A program made the translations under genes and the position numbers. This document shows positions 27,501-36,141 of a stretch of DNA of 64,000 bases, piece after piece. This DNA comes from Microbulbifer bruguierae (GTDB taxonomy: Bacteria > Pseudomonadota > Gammaproteobacteria > Pseudomonadales > Cellvibrionaceae). The DNA lies in contig NZ_CP118605.1 of NCBI RefSeq assembly GCF_029869925.1, positions 3,934,001-3,998,000 on the forward strand. Reading direction: 5' to 3'. Every line of letters starts with the position of its first letter. The first letter of the stretch is position 1. A model generated the notes under the pieces. The model saw only the letters and a list, made by a program, of their open reading frames with translations. It ran no database searches and was not told where the DNA came from.

Positions 27501-30500
27501 TGGTCGGTGGGGACACCATTGTTCGCAGTCTGCAGCAGTCGCCATTTGAGAACAGACTGCCGCTGCCGGAAGGCTGGCCCGCGGTAAGCCAGCAACTGTA
27601 TCCGCTGGCGGCTTACTGGTGGGAATCCATGGCGGTGGTGGTTTTTCAGCGTCAGTCAAACCTGTGGGCGGTGGCCTATGACCCGGAACTGAAGACACCA
27701 CTGTTTACCATGGACCTTGGACAGCTGGATGCCCGCCACGTATTGCAGTACGAGCAGGGGCTGGTTTACCTGACGGCTGCTGCCGGGGCGGGGATGAGCT
27801 ACCAGACACTGCCACTGCTTGCGGATGCCGACAGCGATGGCCTTCCGCTGTGGTGGGAACTTCAATATGCCCTGGACGATGAAAATCCAGCGGATGCCGT
27901 AGAGGATACGGATGCGGATGGCCTCAGTAACCTGAATGAATTCTCTGCATCCACATCGCCCCTTCTCGCCGATAGCGATGGCGATGGCCTCACGGATAAT
28001 GACGAAGTTTCCCTGTTTGAAACCAACCCGGTGTCTGTGGACAGCGATGGGGATTTCCTGCCGGATTTTTGGGAACTGGAAACCGGAAGCGATCCGTTGA
28101 ACATGGAGGATATGGCAGGTGACCTGGATGGAGACGGATTTTCGAATTATGTGGAATTCGTCAATGGTTCCGATGCCGCGGATGCTGCATCTGTGCCGGC
28201 GGGAGAGAGCCGGGCTTATATCTCCTTCGAAAACGGTGAAGTTCCGCCGGAGCTGAAGGTTTATGCAAATGCGGAACAAATTGCCATTTCGTCCGCCTAC
28301 GCCAGTGACGGCAGTTACAGCCTGTCCCTGAGTGGCGATTCCGTGATTACCTGGCAGCGAACCTTTGCCCCGGTAGAGCTGTCTTTCGATCTGGTTTCTG
28401 ACTGCTACCAGAATTACAGCAAAGACGTGACAGTGTATTTGGATGGCGAGCAAGTATTCTCCGGTTATCCACCGCAGTCGAAGTGGGGGACGCACAGACT
28501 CCTGATGGCTGCCGGTGACAGGGAACTGATGATTGTCATCGACAGCAGCGACACAAGCTGCGCCCTTTATCTCGATAATTTTTCTGCACGTCCGCTGCAG
28601 GACGCGTTCGACATGGGGGCCAGCTTTGTTGCGGAGTTCGATAACAAGGTGCAGTTCTACGATCATGAAATGAATCTGCTGCAGGAGGCGGCCATACCGG
28701 CGAATGCGGAGTACGTCGAGTCCGCAAGGGACCTGGCGATTCTGGATGACGGACGCGTGGCGGTATTCAACGGCACCTTTGAGCCAGTACTGAGTATCTA
28801 CTCGCCCCGGCAGCACCTGTGGCAGCACTTTGCCGCGCCGGGCTGGTCCATCGTCAACAATGGCACCTTCGGTGGTATCGACGCCATTGGCGAGCGGGTC
28901 TTCGTCACCAATATGGGTACTGCCGGCAGTCCCGCTCAGGGGCTGGTGGTGTTCGACCTGGCAATAGGTACCTTCGAGTTTGTCGACGGCGATGAATATA
29001 TCGATCTCACCGTCGGTGAAGACGGTTACCTGTACGCTCTCTCCGGTTCGACCGTTGACAAGTTCGATCCGGACAGTCTAACCGTGCTGTCGACCATCAC
29101 CATTTCCGGTGCGCGCGCTGTCGCGGTCAACGCCGCTGGCGAGACCTATGCGGCAGACTGGGATGGGGTGGTCAGAAAATACGATCCCTTTGGCAATCAG
29201 CTGGCGAGTCTGGATATCGGCGGCAGCTTCTACGATATTTCCCTGCGTAAAAATGGCGAGATACTGCTGTCTTCGCGCATCAATGATCTGGTCATGACCA
29301 GTGAAGCCTTGACGGACTTTGTTTCCCTCGGGGCCTATGCGGAGTTTGTGGATTTCACCCCTTACCGGGACAGTGACAACGACGGCCTGCCGGACTGGTG
29401 GGAAGTGGCTAACGGGCTGGACGCCCATTCTGCGGATGATGCTGACAGCGACACCGACGGCGACAACCTGACCGCTGCGGAAGAATTTGTGCTGAGTACC
29501 CGCGCGAACAATGCCGACACCGACGGCGACGCTGTTACCGATGGGGATGAGGTACTGGTGCACGGCACCGATCCGCTGAACCCGGATTCCGACGGCGACG
29601 GTCTGAAGGACGGGGAAGAGCTTGCGCTTGGCACCGATCCCGGAAATGTCGATTCCGATGGTGATGGCCTGGGAGATAGGGAGGAAGCGAACGTTTACTT
29701 CACCAATCCCCTGAGTAGTGACACCGACGGCGACGGGATGGCGGACAGTTTCGAGACTGCTTACGGACTGGACGCTCTGAACGACGATGCCGGAAGCGAT
29801 GCGGACGGCGATGGCCTGACAAACCTGGAGGAATCTATCCTCGGTAGTTCACCGCGACTGCTGGATACCGATGGCGATACCCTGAGTGATTACCAGGAAT
29901 ATGCGGTACACAAGACCTCACCACTGCGCAAGGACAGCGACGGCGACGTATTGCGTGATGACTGGGAAATTGCCGCAGGCCTGGATCCGAACGATCCCGC
30001 AGATGCCGCCGGTGACCCGGATGCAGATGGCTTCAGTACTCTGGAGGAGTTCGTCGCCCACACTTCGCCTGCCGATGGCAGCGACTTCCCGCAGCCTGTG
30101 GAGTGGGGCAATGCCCAGGGCGGACCGGATCACACCGGCTACACCCCGTGGGATCTCGACGCGGCGAACTTTGCGTTGCGCTGGAGCAAGACGTTTGCCG
30201 ATGTCCAGCGATTGCACCCGGCGGCGGCCGGCGACGGGCGGGTTTTTGTCTCCAGTGACAGTTACTTTGGCAACCAGCGCATTTACGGCCTGGACGCCGC
30301 CAGCGGCGATATTCTCTGGGAAAAGGCCTACGACGAAATCCACAGCCTGAACCCGCCTTCCTTTGCTAGTGGCAAGGTGTATTTCCAGAGTGGTGGGCAC
30401 GAAGACTCATTTATTCGCGGCCTAGATGCCGCGACCGGGGCGCTGGTATTTGCCAGCAGTTATTCAAACCAGTGGTCCAACTATCTGGCGCCGACAGTAT

Positions 30501-31159
30501 TCGATGGCCAGTTGTATATGGCGGGCGGCTATTACGGCGGCATGTACTCCCACAACGGCGAGAGCGGTGAACTCAACTGGTTCACCAATACCACGCAAAA
30601 CGACGGGTTTACACCGGCGGTGGACGAAGAGTATGTATACGTGTTTATCAATGATTTGGCGGCATACCACCGCCCGAGCGGTGAACTGGCGTACCGGATA
30701 GACGTTCCTGCCATCGATTACTTCAGTTACGACGTTAATCTCGCCACTGTGCTGACGGGTCTGGGCAATGCGGTGGCAACCGCAACGCAAAGCGGCGGCC
30801 TGATGGTATTCGATCTGGCGAACAAGTCGGTATTGTGGGCGAAGTGGGGCGGTTACCGCGGCCAGCCTTCCTCGCACCTCGGGCAAATCTTTGTGCTGGA
30901 GTCGGGAATTCTCAAAGTACTGGACGAGTCCAGCGGGGAGATACTGTGGAGTTATGAAGCCAGTGAACCGCTGACTTCCAATATTGTGGTCACCAGAACC
31001 CATATCTTTGTGGGCGGTGCCACTACCACCTTTGCCATTGATAAGGGCAGCAGAAGCGCGGTATGGAGCCACGCGGCTTCCGGCAAACTCAGTTTGAGTG
31101 ATGAAGGGGTTCTGTATATTGCGGGAACAGCGCTGACCGCGATTGATCTTGTCGAGTAA
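24581..31159 (+). CDS. Giant lipoprotein with type-3 calcium repeats and propeller-like domains
   Basis: A 2192-residue predicted lipoprotein: lipobox LSAC, then seven Gly, a short linker and a Pro-rich stretch. An alpha-rich N-terminal domain of about 300 residues follows. Thrombospondin type-3-like DxDxDG repeats occur at about 343-392, 704-740, 1076-1203 and 1595-1830. Between them are beta-propeller-like stretches of repeated D-G and Y-W rich strands. Residues about 1840-2192 contain PQQ/WD-like repeats (ASGDILWEK, ATGALVFAS, SSGEILWSYE). Such proteins are surface or outer-membrane attached and bind calcium; adhesion or polymer binding is possible. No catalytic motif is seen. It is a single-gene unit closed by a strong terminator, and a link to the wall-catabolism genes is only positional. 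Confidence 0.85.
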   Translation: MALISRFFLKRSLLLLSFTALCTVLSACGGGGGGSSDSNPNPPPPPPPEPQILSLTGYAVKGPLSSAQVGVYSVQFSNSELKGALLVNTTTGAIGDFSDTEFEDDGSEYFLVEVIAGAETTDISTGAPPIISSLKTLVSRDALGNEQPVYATVSTTLIVEMLRLQGGANDAAQLASRLAAYEGVVVTSLGFELLENISLFHDSPMVTDTAPASMATLNHRTVLEAQAALIWELAEESGLPVARVIELLAADLLDGEFDGLTSLTNTDLQSGSQTVFELAAQQVIADLPIPQSSNKREPGEGDFRVGETVQLLLAESAETAIAADMTALEELPGYVTISAIGPDLDGDGRPDTVDKDIDGDMVLNIADAFPRDPTETLDSDDDGVGNNSDAFPYDSKCSLVEHGDGGECYLTKLDRLDLVEAIAGEGTSMYLVASGDQVSAMFRWDFASQQIDRKIDLAVAGNMPQAVVYHEGHQRIYVAYASGEIRYLDSEDPQQLIVLTDIGFPLEHLTSAGNYLFVLGDDDMGTTNLTLSKTGQILDRKDYGDSSDTFAWSAGRERLYFLYGYSAPYRLGYLDVDQSSGEIGARGMYPYNYDFYPDGALVLLDNANRLVSGSGTQYLLNTLTQVSSFIGEFSLGIYDGSDLVTVASNADGEAEVTAYTSAMEPFQALGFPGAPQALVKGSQEFYLITRTAGGKYRFHRFAPDRDLDDDGIENTADHFPTDPAASVDSDGDGWPDAWNSGATAEDSTSNLALDAYPQDSACQETQDGVDGMCDVANSLVVSGADMSLVHNGVVYSLSMSEKTVFRWDIAAEKPLNPVLLANDLATERPVSMAISTSGELMIGTDEGRVYRFSGFVPLQSELVYRIAGENIALVSTDDELVVGETTDNNYRKFTFLNTGFESTYYFSVYGENTQLIYHAESDRIFWNQEYYGGNLRSGVITPENGYLDDSRSYDYDASGLPMFISVSGKGDRVLVGGDTIVRSLQQSPFENRLPLPEGWPAVSQQLYPLAAYWWESMAVVVFQRQSNLWAVAYDPELKTPLFTMDLGQLDARHVLQYEQGLVYLTAAAGAGMSYQTLPLLADADSDGLPLWWELQYALDDENPADAVEDTDADGLSNLNEFSASTSPLLADSDGDGLTDNDEVSLFETNPVSVDSDGDFLPDFWELETGSDPLNMEDMAGDLDGDGFSNYVEFVNGSDAADAASVPAGESRAYISFENGEVPPELKVYANAEQIAISSAYASDGSYSLSLSGDSVITWQRTFAPVELSFDLVSDCYQNYSKDVTVYLDGEQVFSGYPPQSKWGTHRLLMAAGDRELMIVIDSSDTSCALYLDNFSARPLQDAFDMGASFVAEFDNKVQFYDHEMNLLQEAAIPANAEYVESARDLAILDDGRVAVFNGTFEPVLSIYSPRQHLWQHFAAPGWSIVNNGTFGGIDAIGERVFVTNMGTAGSPAQGLVVFDLAIGTFEFVDGDEYIDLTVGEDGYLYALSGSTVDKFDPDSLTVLSTITISGARAVAVNAAGETYAADWDGVVRKYDPFGNQLASLDIGGSFYDISLRKNGEILLSSRINDLVMTSEALTDFVSLGAYAEFVDFTPYRDSDNDGLPDWWEVANGLDAHSADDADSDTDGDNLTAAEEFVLSTRANNADTDGDAVTDGDEVLVHGTDPLNPDSDGDGLKDGEELALGTDPGNVDSDGDGLGDREEANVYFTNPLSSDTDGDGMADSFETAYGLDALNDDAGSDADGDGLTNLEESILGSSPRLLDTDGDTLSDYQEYAVHKTSPLRKDSDGDVLRDDWEIAAGLDPNDPADAAGDPDADGFSTLEEFVAHTSPADGSDFPQPVEWGNAQGGPDHTGYTPWDLDAANFALRWSKTFADVQRLHPAAAGDGRVFVSSDSYFGNQRIYGLDAASGDILWEKAYDEIHSLNPPSFASGKVYFQSGGHEDSFIRGLDAATGALVFASSYSNQWSNYLAPTVFDGQLYMAGGYYGGMYSHNGESGELNWFTNTTQNDGFTPAVDEEYVYVFINDLAAYHRPSGELAYRIDVPAIDYFSYDVNLATVLTGLGNAVATATQSGGLMVFDLANKSVLWAKWGGYRGQPSSHLGQIFVLESGILKVLDESSGEILWSYEASEPLTSNIVVTRTHIFVGGATTTFAIDKGSRSAVWSHAASGKLSLSDEGVLYIAGTALTAIDLVE

Positions 31160-31176
31160 ACGATGCTCTCGTGATA

Positions 31177-31210
31177 GATGACCGGCCACAGGCCGGTCAT
31201 CTTCTCTTCT
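31177..31210 (+). terminator. Intrinsic terminator after the giant lipoprotein
   Basis: A perfect 11-bp stem GATGACCGGCC (31177-31187) pairs with GGCCGGTCATC (31191-31201) across a 3-nt loop, followed by a T/C-rich tail. It starts 17 nt after the stop codon. Confidence 0.85.
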
Positions 31211-31383
31211 CCCTGTTTTCAAATCCACGCCATCGGCGCCCAACGCGAATCGCAGCAGGTGTCGTGTTCCGGCAAAGATATACACTGATAACCCGGGGAA
31301 ACCCCTGCAGTTCCGGCGAGGGTGATCCCGGTCTATGGTTAACGGAAGCGCAAGCAGTGCTTTTTTTACGTACGGAGTGACAG

Positions 31384-32694
31384 GTGAAGCAGAATAAAAC
31401 CGGTTTTTTACAGCGGTTTTTCAGGCTGGACAAGCACAATACCTCGGTCAAGCAGGAGCTGGTGGCCGGCATTACGACATTTGTCACCATGGCCTACGTG
31501 ATATTTGTGACGCCAAACATGATGGCCAGTACCGGTATGGATCACGGTGCTTCGTTTGTGGCGACCTGTGTTGGCGCGGCAATTGCGTGTTTCCTGATGG
31601 GGCTTTATGCCAACTGGCCCGTGGGGCTGGCACCTGGAATGGGGCTGAACGCCTTCTTCGCCTACACCGTGGTGGGGGAGATGGGGTACGACTGGCAGGT
31701 GGCGCTGGGCGCGGTATTTTTGTCCGGAATCCTGTTTACCATCCTGAGTTTTTCGCGTATTCGCGCCTGGCTGTTGGGAGCCATTCCGCTCAGTCTGCGC
31801 TTCGCCATGGGCGCCGGGGTGGGGTTGTTTCTGGGGCTGATCGGCCTCAAAACCGCCGGTATTGTCGTTCCAAATGAGGCGACCCTGGTCAGCCTGGGGT
31901 CGTTTCGAGAACCTGAGCCGCTGCTGGCGGCGGTGTGTTTTCTGCTGATAGCAGTTCTGAGCCTGAAAAACGTGTTCGGGGCAATTCTCCTGAGTATGGC
32001 GCTGGTAACTGCCATCGGCTGGGGGATGGGACTGGTGGAGTACCAGGGGATCGTTTCTGCGCCGCCCAGCCTCGCGCCCACCTGGCTGGCGATGGACATC
32101 GCCGGGGCACTGGATGTGGGCATGGTCAGCGTCATTCTTGCGTTCCTGTTTGTGAACCTGTTTGACACCGCCGGGACCCTGATGGGGGTGGCACACCGGG
32201 CCAATTTGATCGACAAAGAAGGCAATATTGAAAATCTGCCCAAAGCACTCAAGGCGGATAGCAGTTCCAGTGTAATCGGTTCCCTGTTCGGGTGCCCGCC
32301 GGTGACCAGTTATCTGGAGAGTGCCGCCGGTGTCGCCGTAGGCGGCCGCACCGGGCTTACCGCGGTGGTGGTTGGCGGACTGTTTGTACTGGCGATTTTC
32401 TTTACCCCGCTGGCGGCGATGATTCCTGGCTACGCCAGTGCCGGCGCGCTGATTTACGTGGCCATGCTGATGATGGGAACACTGGCGCATATCGACTGGA
32501 AGGACCAGATCGACACCATTGCCGCCATTGTCACCGTGGTCATGATGCCCCTGACCTTTTCCATCGCCAACGGCATAGCGCTGGGGTTTGTCACTTACAC
32601 GGTATTGAAGGTATTTACCGGAAAATATGAAGAGGTCTCCACCAGCCTCTATGTGCTGAGCGTGATCTTTATTTTGAAGTTTGCCTTTCTGTAG
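31384..32694 (+). CDS. NCS2-family purine permease (AzgA-like)
   Basis: A 436-residue inner-membrane proton symporter expected to import adenine, guanine or hypoxanthine. AzgA-type signatures are GITTFVTMAYVIFVTPNMM, GLAPGMGLNAFFAY, LFDTAGTLMGVA and GCPPVTSYLESAAGV. GTG 31384 is preceded by GGAG at seven bases. A 224-bp region separates it from the giant lipoprotein; after the terminator I see no gene or recognisable purine riboswitch there. The subfamily call is good, the exact base is not determined. Confidence 0.92.
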   Translation: MKQNKTGFLQRFFRLDKHNTSVKQELVAGITTFVTMAYVIFVTPNMMASTGMDHGASFVATCVGAAIACFLMGLYANWPVGLAPGMGLNAFFAYTVVGEMGYDWQVALGAVFLSGILFTILSFSRIRAWLLGAIPLSLRFAMGAGVGLFLGLIGLKTAGIVVPNEATLVSLGSFREPEPLLAAVCFLLIAVLSLKNVFGAILLSMALVTAIGWGMGLVEYQGIVSAPPSLAPTWLAMDIAGALDVGMVSVILAFLFVNLFDTAGTLMGVAHRANLIDKEGNIENLPKALKADSSSSVIGSLFGCPPVTSYLESAAGVAVGGRTGLTAVVVGGLFVLAIFFTPLAAMIPGYASAGALIYVAMLMMGTLAHIDWKDQIDTIAAIVTVVMMPLTFSIANGIALGFVTYTVLKVFTGKYEEVSTSLYVLSVIFILKFAFL

Positions 32695-32719
32695 CGCGCA
32701 TCTGTAGTGCGAAGATAGC

Positions 32720-32792
32720 GGCGCCGGGACCGGCGCCCTTAATTGAGGCAAGGGTCCCATTGGCGGTTGCGGTTTCCCTGGCCGGAAACCGC
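32720..32792 (+). other. Two perfect hairpins before the glycerate kinase gene
   Basis: GGCGCCG (32720-32726) pairs with CGGCGCC (32731-32737), and GCGGTTTCC (32769-32777) pairs with GGAAACCGC (32784-32792). Neither has a T tail. They may end the permease transcript with Rho, or stabilise RNA. A 12-bp direct repeat (ATAAACCCAGAA / ATAAACACAGAA) follows close to the next start. Confidence 0.5.
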
Positions 32793-32854
32793 GTATACAC
32801 ATAGCAATAAACCCAGAAATAAACACAGAAATAATGACGACAGGAGCGCTCAGC

Positions 32855-34165
32855 ATGCAGAAGCTGCCACCCGTAACCACTTGCCAGAATACCGGGGATT
32901 TTGTCGGGTGGCTGCAGGGACTGGCCGCGCTGGCGGTGGCCTCGGTGCATCCGGACCAGCTGTTACCGGCGGTCCTGCCGGAACCTCCTTCCGGCCGCAC
33001 GCTCGTCATCGGCGCCGGCAAGGCGGCTGCCGCCATGGCGGCAGCGCTCGAACAAACCTGGACCAGCACCTATCAGGGTCATCCCATCAAAGGTGTCGTT
33101 GTCACCCGCTACGGCCACGGTGCCGAGTGCAAATACATCGAAGTGCTCGAAGCTTCCCACCCCATGCCCGACAACATGGGCGAAGTCGCGGCCGGGCGCA
33201 TGCTTGCGGCAGTGCAGGACCTGGGCGAAAACGACCTGGTTATCGCCCTGATTTCCGGCGGCGGTTCCGCCCTGATGACCCTGCCGGCACCGGGCCTTAG
33301 CCTGGAACAGAAACAGGTTATCAACAAGGCCCTGCTGCGCTCGGGCGCACCCATCCGCGAAATCAACACCGTGCGCCGGCACCTCTCCGCCATCAAGGGC
33401 GGTCGCCTGGCCGCCGCCGCACACCCGGCGAAAGTGATTACCTACCTGATTTCCGACGTGCCCGGCGACGACCCGACCCTGATCGCCTCCGGCCCCACAC
33501 TGCCGGATAACTCGACCCCCGCAGATGCACTGGAAATCCTTGAGCGCTATGACATCGCGATCGATGACGCGGTGCGCGCTCACCTGCAGAGCGAAAAAAG
33601 TGCCCCCCATGCGGACGATCGAGATTTTTCTCTGGATAGTGCACTGCTATTGGCCAAAGCCAGCGATGCCCTGGAGGCTGCCAGCGCCGCGGCCACAGCC
33701 GCCGGTGTTGAGGTAATGCTGCTGGGCGATGATCTGGAAGGCGAGGCGCGGGAACTGGGCGCGGAGCACGCGCAGCTGGCGATTAAATCCCAGAGCGAAA
33801 TTCAGGCACCGCTGCTGATCCTCTCCGGCGGCGAAACCAGCGTCACCGTCACTGGTAACGGCCGCGGCGGGCGCAATGTGGAATATCTGCTGGGTCTCTT
33901 CTCCGCACTGGCCGGAGCTCCGGGAATCTGCGGGCTGGCCATTGATACCGACGGCATCGATGGCTCGGAAGATAATGCCGGCGCCTTTTTTGCGCCGGAA
34001 GACTGGGCCCGAATGCGGGAGCAGGGACTGGACCCGCAGAAATACCTCGCCAACAACGATGCCTATAGTTTCTTTGCAGAACTGGAAAATCTGATTGTGA
34101 CCGGTCCTACGCGGACCAACGTCAATGACTTCCGCGCCATACTGGTGTTGCCCTCTACCGTATAG
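32855..34165 (+). CDS. Glycerate 2-kinase (DUF4147/MOFRL, TtuD-like)
   Basis: Phosphorylates D-glycerate to 2-phosphoglycerate in the cytoplasm. The N-terminal DUF4147 domain includes VIGAGKAAAAMAAALE, SHPMPDNMGEVAAGRML, ALISGGGSALMTLPAPG and SGAPIREINTVRRHLSAIKGG. The C-terminal MOFRL domain includes LILSGGETSVTV, GRGGRNVEYLLG and IDTDGIDGSEDNAGA. ATG 32855 is preferred over ATG 32834 because AGGAG (32843-32847) lies between them at correct spacing; the product is then 436 residues. The old name hydroxypyruvate reductase is a misnomer for the family. Pyruvate kinase follows, giving a short route from glycerate towards pyruvate via enolase. Confidence 0.92.
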   Translation: MQKLPPVTTCQNTGDFVGWLQGLAALAVASVHPDQLLPAVLPEPPSGRTLVIGAGKAAAAMAAALEQTWTSTYQGHPIKGVVVTRYGHGAECKYIEVLEASHPMPDNMGEVAAGRMLAAVQDLGENDLVIALISGGGSALMTLPAPGLSLEQKQVINKALLRSGAPIREINTVRRHLSAIKGGRLAAAAHPAKVITYLISDVPGDDPTLIASGPTLPDNSTPADALEILERYDIAIDDAVRAHLQSEKSAPHADDRDFSLDSALLLAKASDALEAASAAATAAGVEVMLLGDDLEGEARELGAEHAQLAIKSQSEIQAPLLILSGGETSVTVTGNGRGGRNVEYLLGLFSALAGAPGICGLAIDTDGIDGSEDNAGAFFAPEDWARMREQGLDPQKYLANNDAYSFFAELENLIVTGPTRTNVNDFRAILVLPSTV

Positions 34166-34226
34166 GTTCGTCGGCGGGCAATGAATGTGTAGCGGACCCA
34201 GAAAGTCAGTTTGCACTTGCCGAGAA

Positions 34227-34342
34227 GGCGGTACTGTCGGGTAGACCTTTGTGAGACCTTCGAAAACAGGGATGTTTTCGCAGAGCCCCCAGGGATGGGT
34301 GCACGGCGTGTCTCACAAAGGTCTACCCGATAGCATCGCCGC
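34227..34342. repeat. Compound palindromic intergenic repeat, copy 1
   Basis: A long stem with arms around 34236-34257 and 34309-34330 (core GTAGACCTTTGTGAGAC) encloses a small hairpin GAAAACAGGGATGTTTTC (34262-34279) and the conserved CCCCCAGGGATGGGT (34286-34300). The outer bases GGCGGTA/TCGCCGCC add partial pairing. The same architecture recurs at 37172 and 46311. It fills the gap between glycerate kinase and pyruvate kinase. Confidence 0.85.
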
Positions 34343-34380
34343 CAGCGGGCTGCCAAGTACCGACAAATGATGAGTTCCCC

Positions 34381-35859
34381 ATGACCCAGATCCCCGCCAG
34401 CCAGCGCACCGCCAAACCCATCCGCCGCACGAAAATCGTCGCCACCCTGGGGCCCGCCAGTGACCAAAACGGCGTACTGGAAAAATTGCTGAAGGCCGGG
34501 GTGGACGTGGTGCGGCTGAATTTTTCCCACGGCACCGCCGACGATCACCGCCGTCGACTGCAGCAGGTGCGTGAGGTCGCCGAGCGCCTGGGCAGGACTG
34601 TCGCCGCCCTGGGGGACCTGCAGGGACCGAAAATCCGTATCGCGCGCTTCCGCGACAGTGCCGTGACCCTGCAGGAGGGGCAGGAATTTGTACTGGATAT
34701 GGCACTGGATACCGACGCCGGTGACGAGCGGCGGGTAGGGTGCGATTACAAGGCGCTGGTTGACGATGTTGCCGCCGGCGACGTGCTGTTGCTGGATGAC
34801 GGCCGCGTGGTACTGCAGGTGGATTCCGTCGACGATACCGCGGTGCACACCAGGGTGACGGTTGGCGGCCGTCTTTCCAACAACAAAGGCATCAACAAGC
34901 AGGGGGGCGGTCTGTCAGCGGCAGCGCTCACTGACAAGGACAAAGCCGACCTCAAAACCGCCATCGATATTGGTGTGGACTACCTGGCGGTCTCCTTTCC
35001 CCGCGGCGCCGACGATATGCGCGAAGCGCGGGCACTACTGGGAGAGACCGGTGCGCATATCGGTCTGGTGGCCAAGGTGGAGCGCGCCGAGGCTGTGGCC
35101 GACGAGGAAACCCTGGATGAGATTATCCAGGCCTCGGAGGCGGTGATGGTGGCGCGGGGTGACCTGGGGGTGGAAATTGGCGACGCCGCGCTGATCGGTG
35201 TACAGAAGCGCATGATCAAGCGCGCACGCCAGCTGAATCGCGCGGTCATTACCGCCACCCAGATGCTGGAAACCATGATCACCGCACCGCTGCCCACCCG
35301 AGCGGAGGTATTCGATGTGGCCAACGCGGTGCTGGACGGCACCGATGCGGTGATGCTGTCCGCCGAGACTGCCGCCGGCAATTTCCCGGTAGAAGCCGTG
35401 GAAGCCATGCATCGCCTTTGCCTGGGCGCTGAACGTGAGCGCTCCGCGCAGGAATCCGGCCACCGCATGCATCAGGGCTTCACCCGCATCGACGAGACCA
35501 TCTCCCTGTCCGCCATGTACGCCGCCAATCACCTGGCCGGTGTGACCGCCATTGCCTGCATGACCCAGACCGGCTACACCCCCCTCATCGCCTCCCGCAT
35601 CCGCTCCGGCCTGCCCATCGTCGGCCTCGCCCACGACCCCATAGCCCAGCGGCGTATGGCCCTGTATCGGGGGGTGATCTCGATACTCTTTGTACCGGGC
35701 GCGGAAGAAGGCGACAGAGAACTGAATCAACGCGCTCTTGAGGAACTGAAGGACAGGGGTATCGTTGAAACCGGCGATCAGGTGATACTGATCCGCGGCG
35801 ACCTGATGCAATCCCACGGCGGCACCAACACCCTGAAAATCCTCGACGTACTGGAGTAA
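34381..35859 (+). CDS. pyk: Pyruvate kinase
   Basis: Converts phosphoenolpyruvate and ADP to pyruvate and ATP. The 492-residue protein shows RRTKIVATLGPAS, VRLNFSHG, GDLQGPKIRIARF, SFPRGADDMREAR, LVAKVERAEAV, MVARGDLGVEIG, ATQMLETMI and AVMLSAETAAGNFPVE, covering the barrel and the active site, with a C-terminal regulatory domain ending QSHGGTNTLKILDVLE. Length and motifs are complete. A palindromic repeat precedes it, with its 3' arm ending about 40 bp before the start codon. Confidence 0.97.
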   Translation: MTQIPASQRTAKPIRRTKIVATLGPASDQNGVLEKLLKAGVDVVRLNFSHGTADDHRRRLQQVREVAERLGRTVAALGDLQGPKIRIARFRDSAVTLQEGQEFVLDMALDTDAGDERRVGCDYKALVDDVAAGDVLLLDDGRVVLQVDSVDDTAVHTRVTVGGRLSNNKGINKQGGGLSAAALTDKDKADLKTAIDIGVDYLAVSFPRGADDMREARALLGETGAHIGLVAKVERAEAVADEETLDEIIQASEAVMVARGDLGVEIGDAALIGVQKRMIKRARQLNRAVITATQMLETMITAPLPTRAEVFDVANAVLDGTDAVMLSAETAAGNFPVEAVEAMHRLCLGAERERSAQESGHRMHQGFTRIDETISLSAMYAANHLAGVTAIACMTQTGYTPLIASRIRSGLPIVGLAHDPIAQRRMALYRGVISILFVPGAEEGDRELNQRALEELKDRGIVETGDQVILIRGDLMQSHGGTNTLKILDVLE

Positions 35860-35888
35860 TTACATTCCGCTGGCCGGATCGTATACAC

Positions 35889-35925
35889 TGGCGGGCACCT
35901 GATTCGAGGGCTGCATTGCCCGCCA
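35889..35925 (+). terminator. Stem-loop after pyruvate kinase (possible terminator)
   Basis: TGGCGGGCA (35889-35897) pairs perfectly with TGCCCGCCA (35917-35925) across a 19-nt loop. There is no T run, so Rho-independent termination is doubtful. A second inverted repeat, ATACTTC/GAAGTAT (35990-36009), lies further on in the moaA leader. Confidence 0.4.
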
Positions 35926-36029
35926 TCACGGCTGCCGGCATAAGGTTGCTGGCTATTCTTAAATAGTTATGCCTTCGCATCAGAGTTTTATACTTCGTAG
36001 CTGAAGTATTTGAACGGATAAAACCGTAA

Positions 36030-36141
36030 CACCGAGCCATGTGTTCTAAGTCCACTGGATATGAGCCCATGGCCGCAGGCAGAAATTCTGTCCGCCAGGG
36101 TCGCAAGGGAAACCGACCGGCCTCCCGCATTTGGAAAGGTG
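36030..36141 (+). ncRNA. Molybdenum cofactor (Moco) riboswitch upstream of moaA
   Basis: The leader carries the conserved blocks of the Moco RNA motif in order: ACCGAGCC (36031-36038), CCACTGG, CCCATGGCCGCAGGC (36066-36080), CCGCCAGGGTCGCAAGGGAA (36092-36111), ACCGACCGGCCTCCCG and finally GGAAAGGTG (36133-36141). The last block contains the ribosome binding site of moaA, so ligand-dependent folding would hide it. Moco RNAs of this type are known upstream of moaA in Gammaproteobacteria. The identification rests on remembered consensus; a covariance-model search would settle it. Confidence 0.85.

Noticed and set aside
31408..33069. Long open frame of 553 codons on the minus strand opposite the purine permease and glycerate kinase genes
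   Set aside because: Both plus-strand genes have full family motifs. The antisense translation is low-complexity, rich in His, Gln, Arg and Gly, as expected from the reverse strand of GC-biased codons.
36061..36141. Upstream ATG extending MoaA by 27 codons
   Set aside because: The stretch matches conserved Moco riboswitch blocks and the shorter product has the normal family length and start context.
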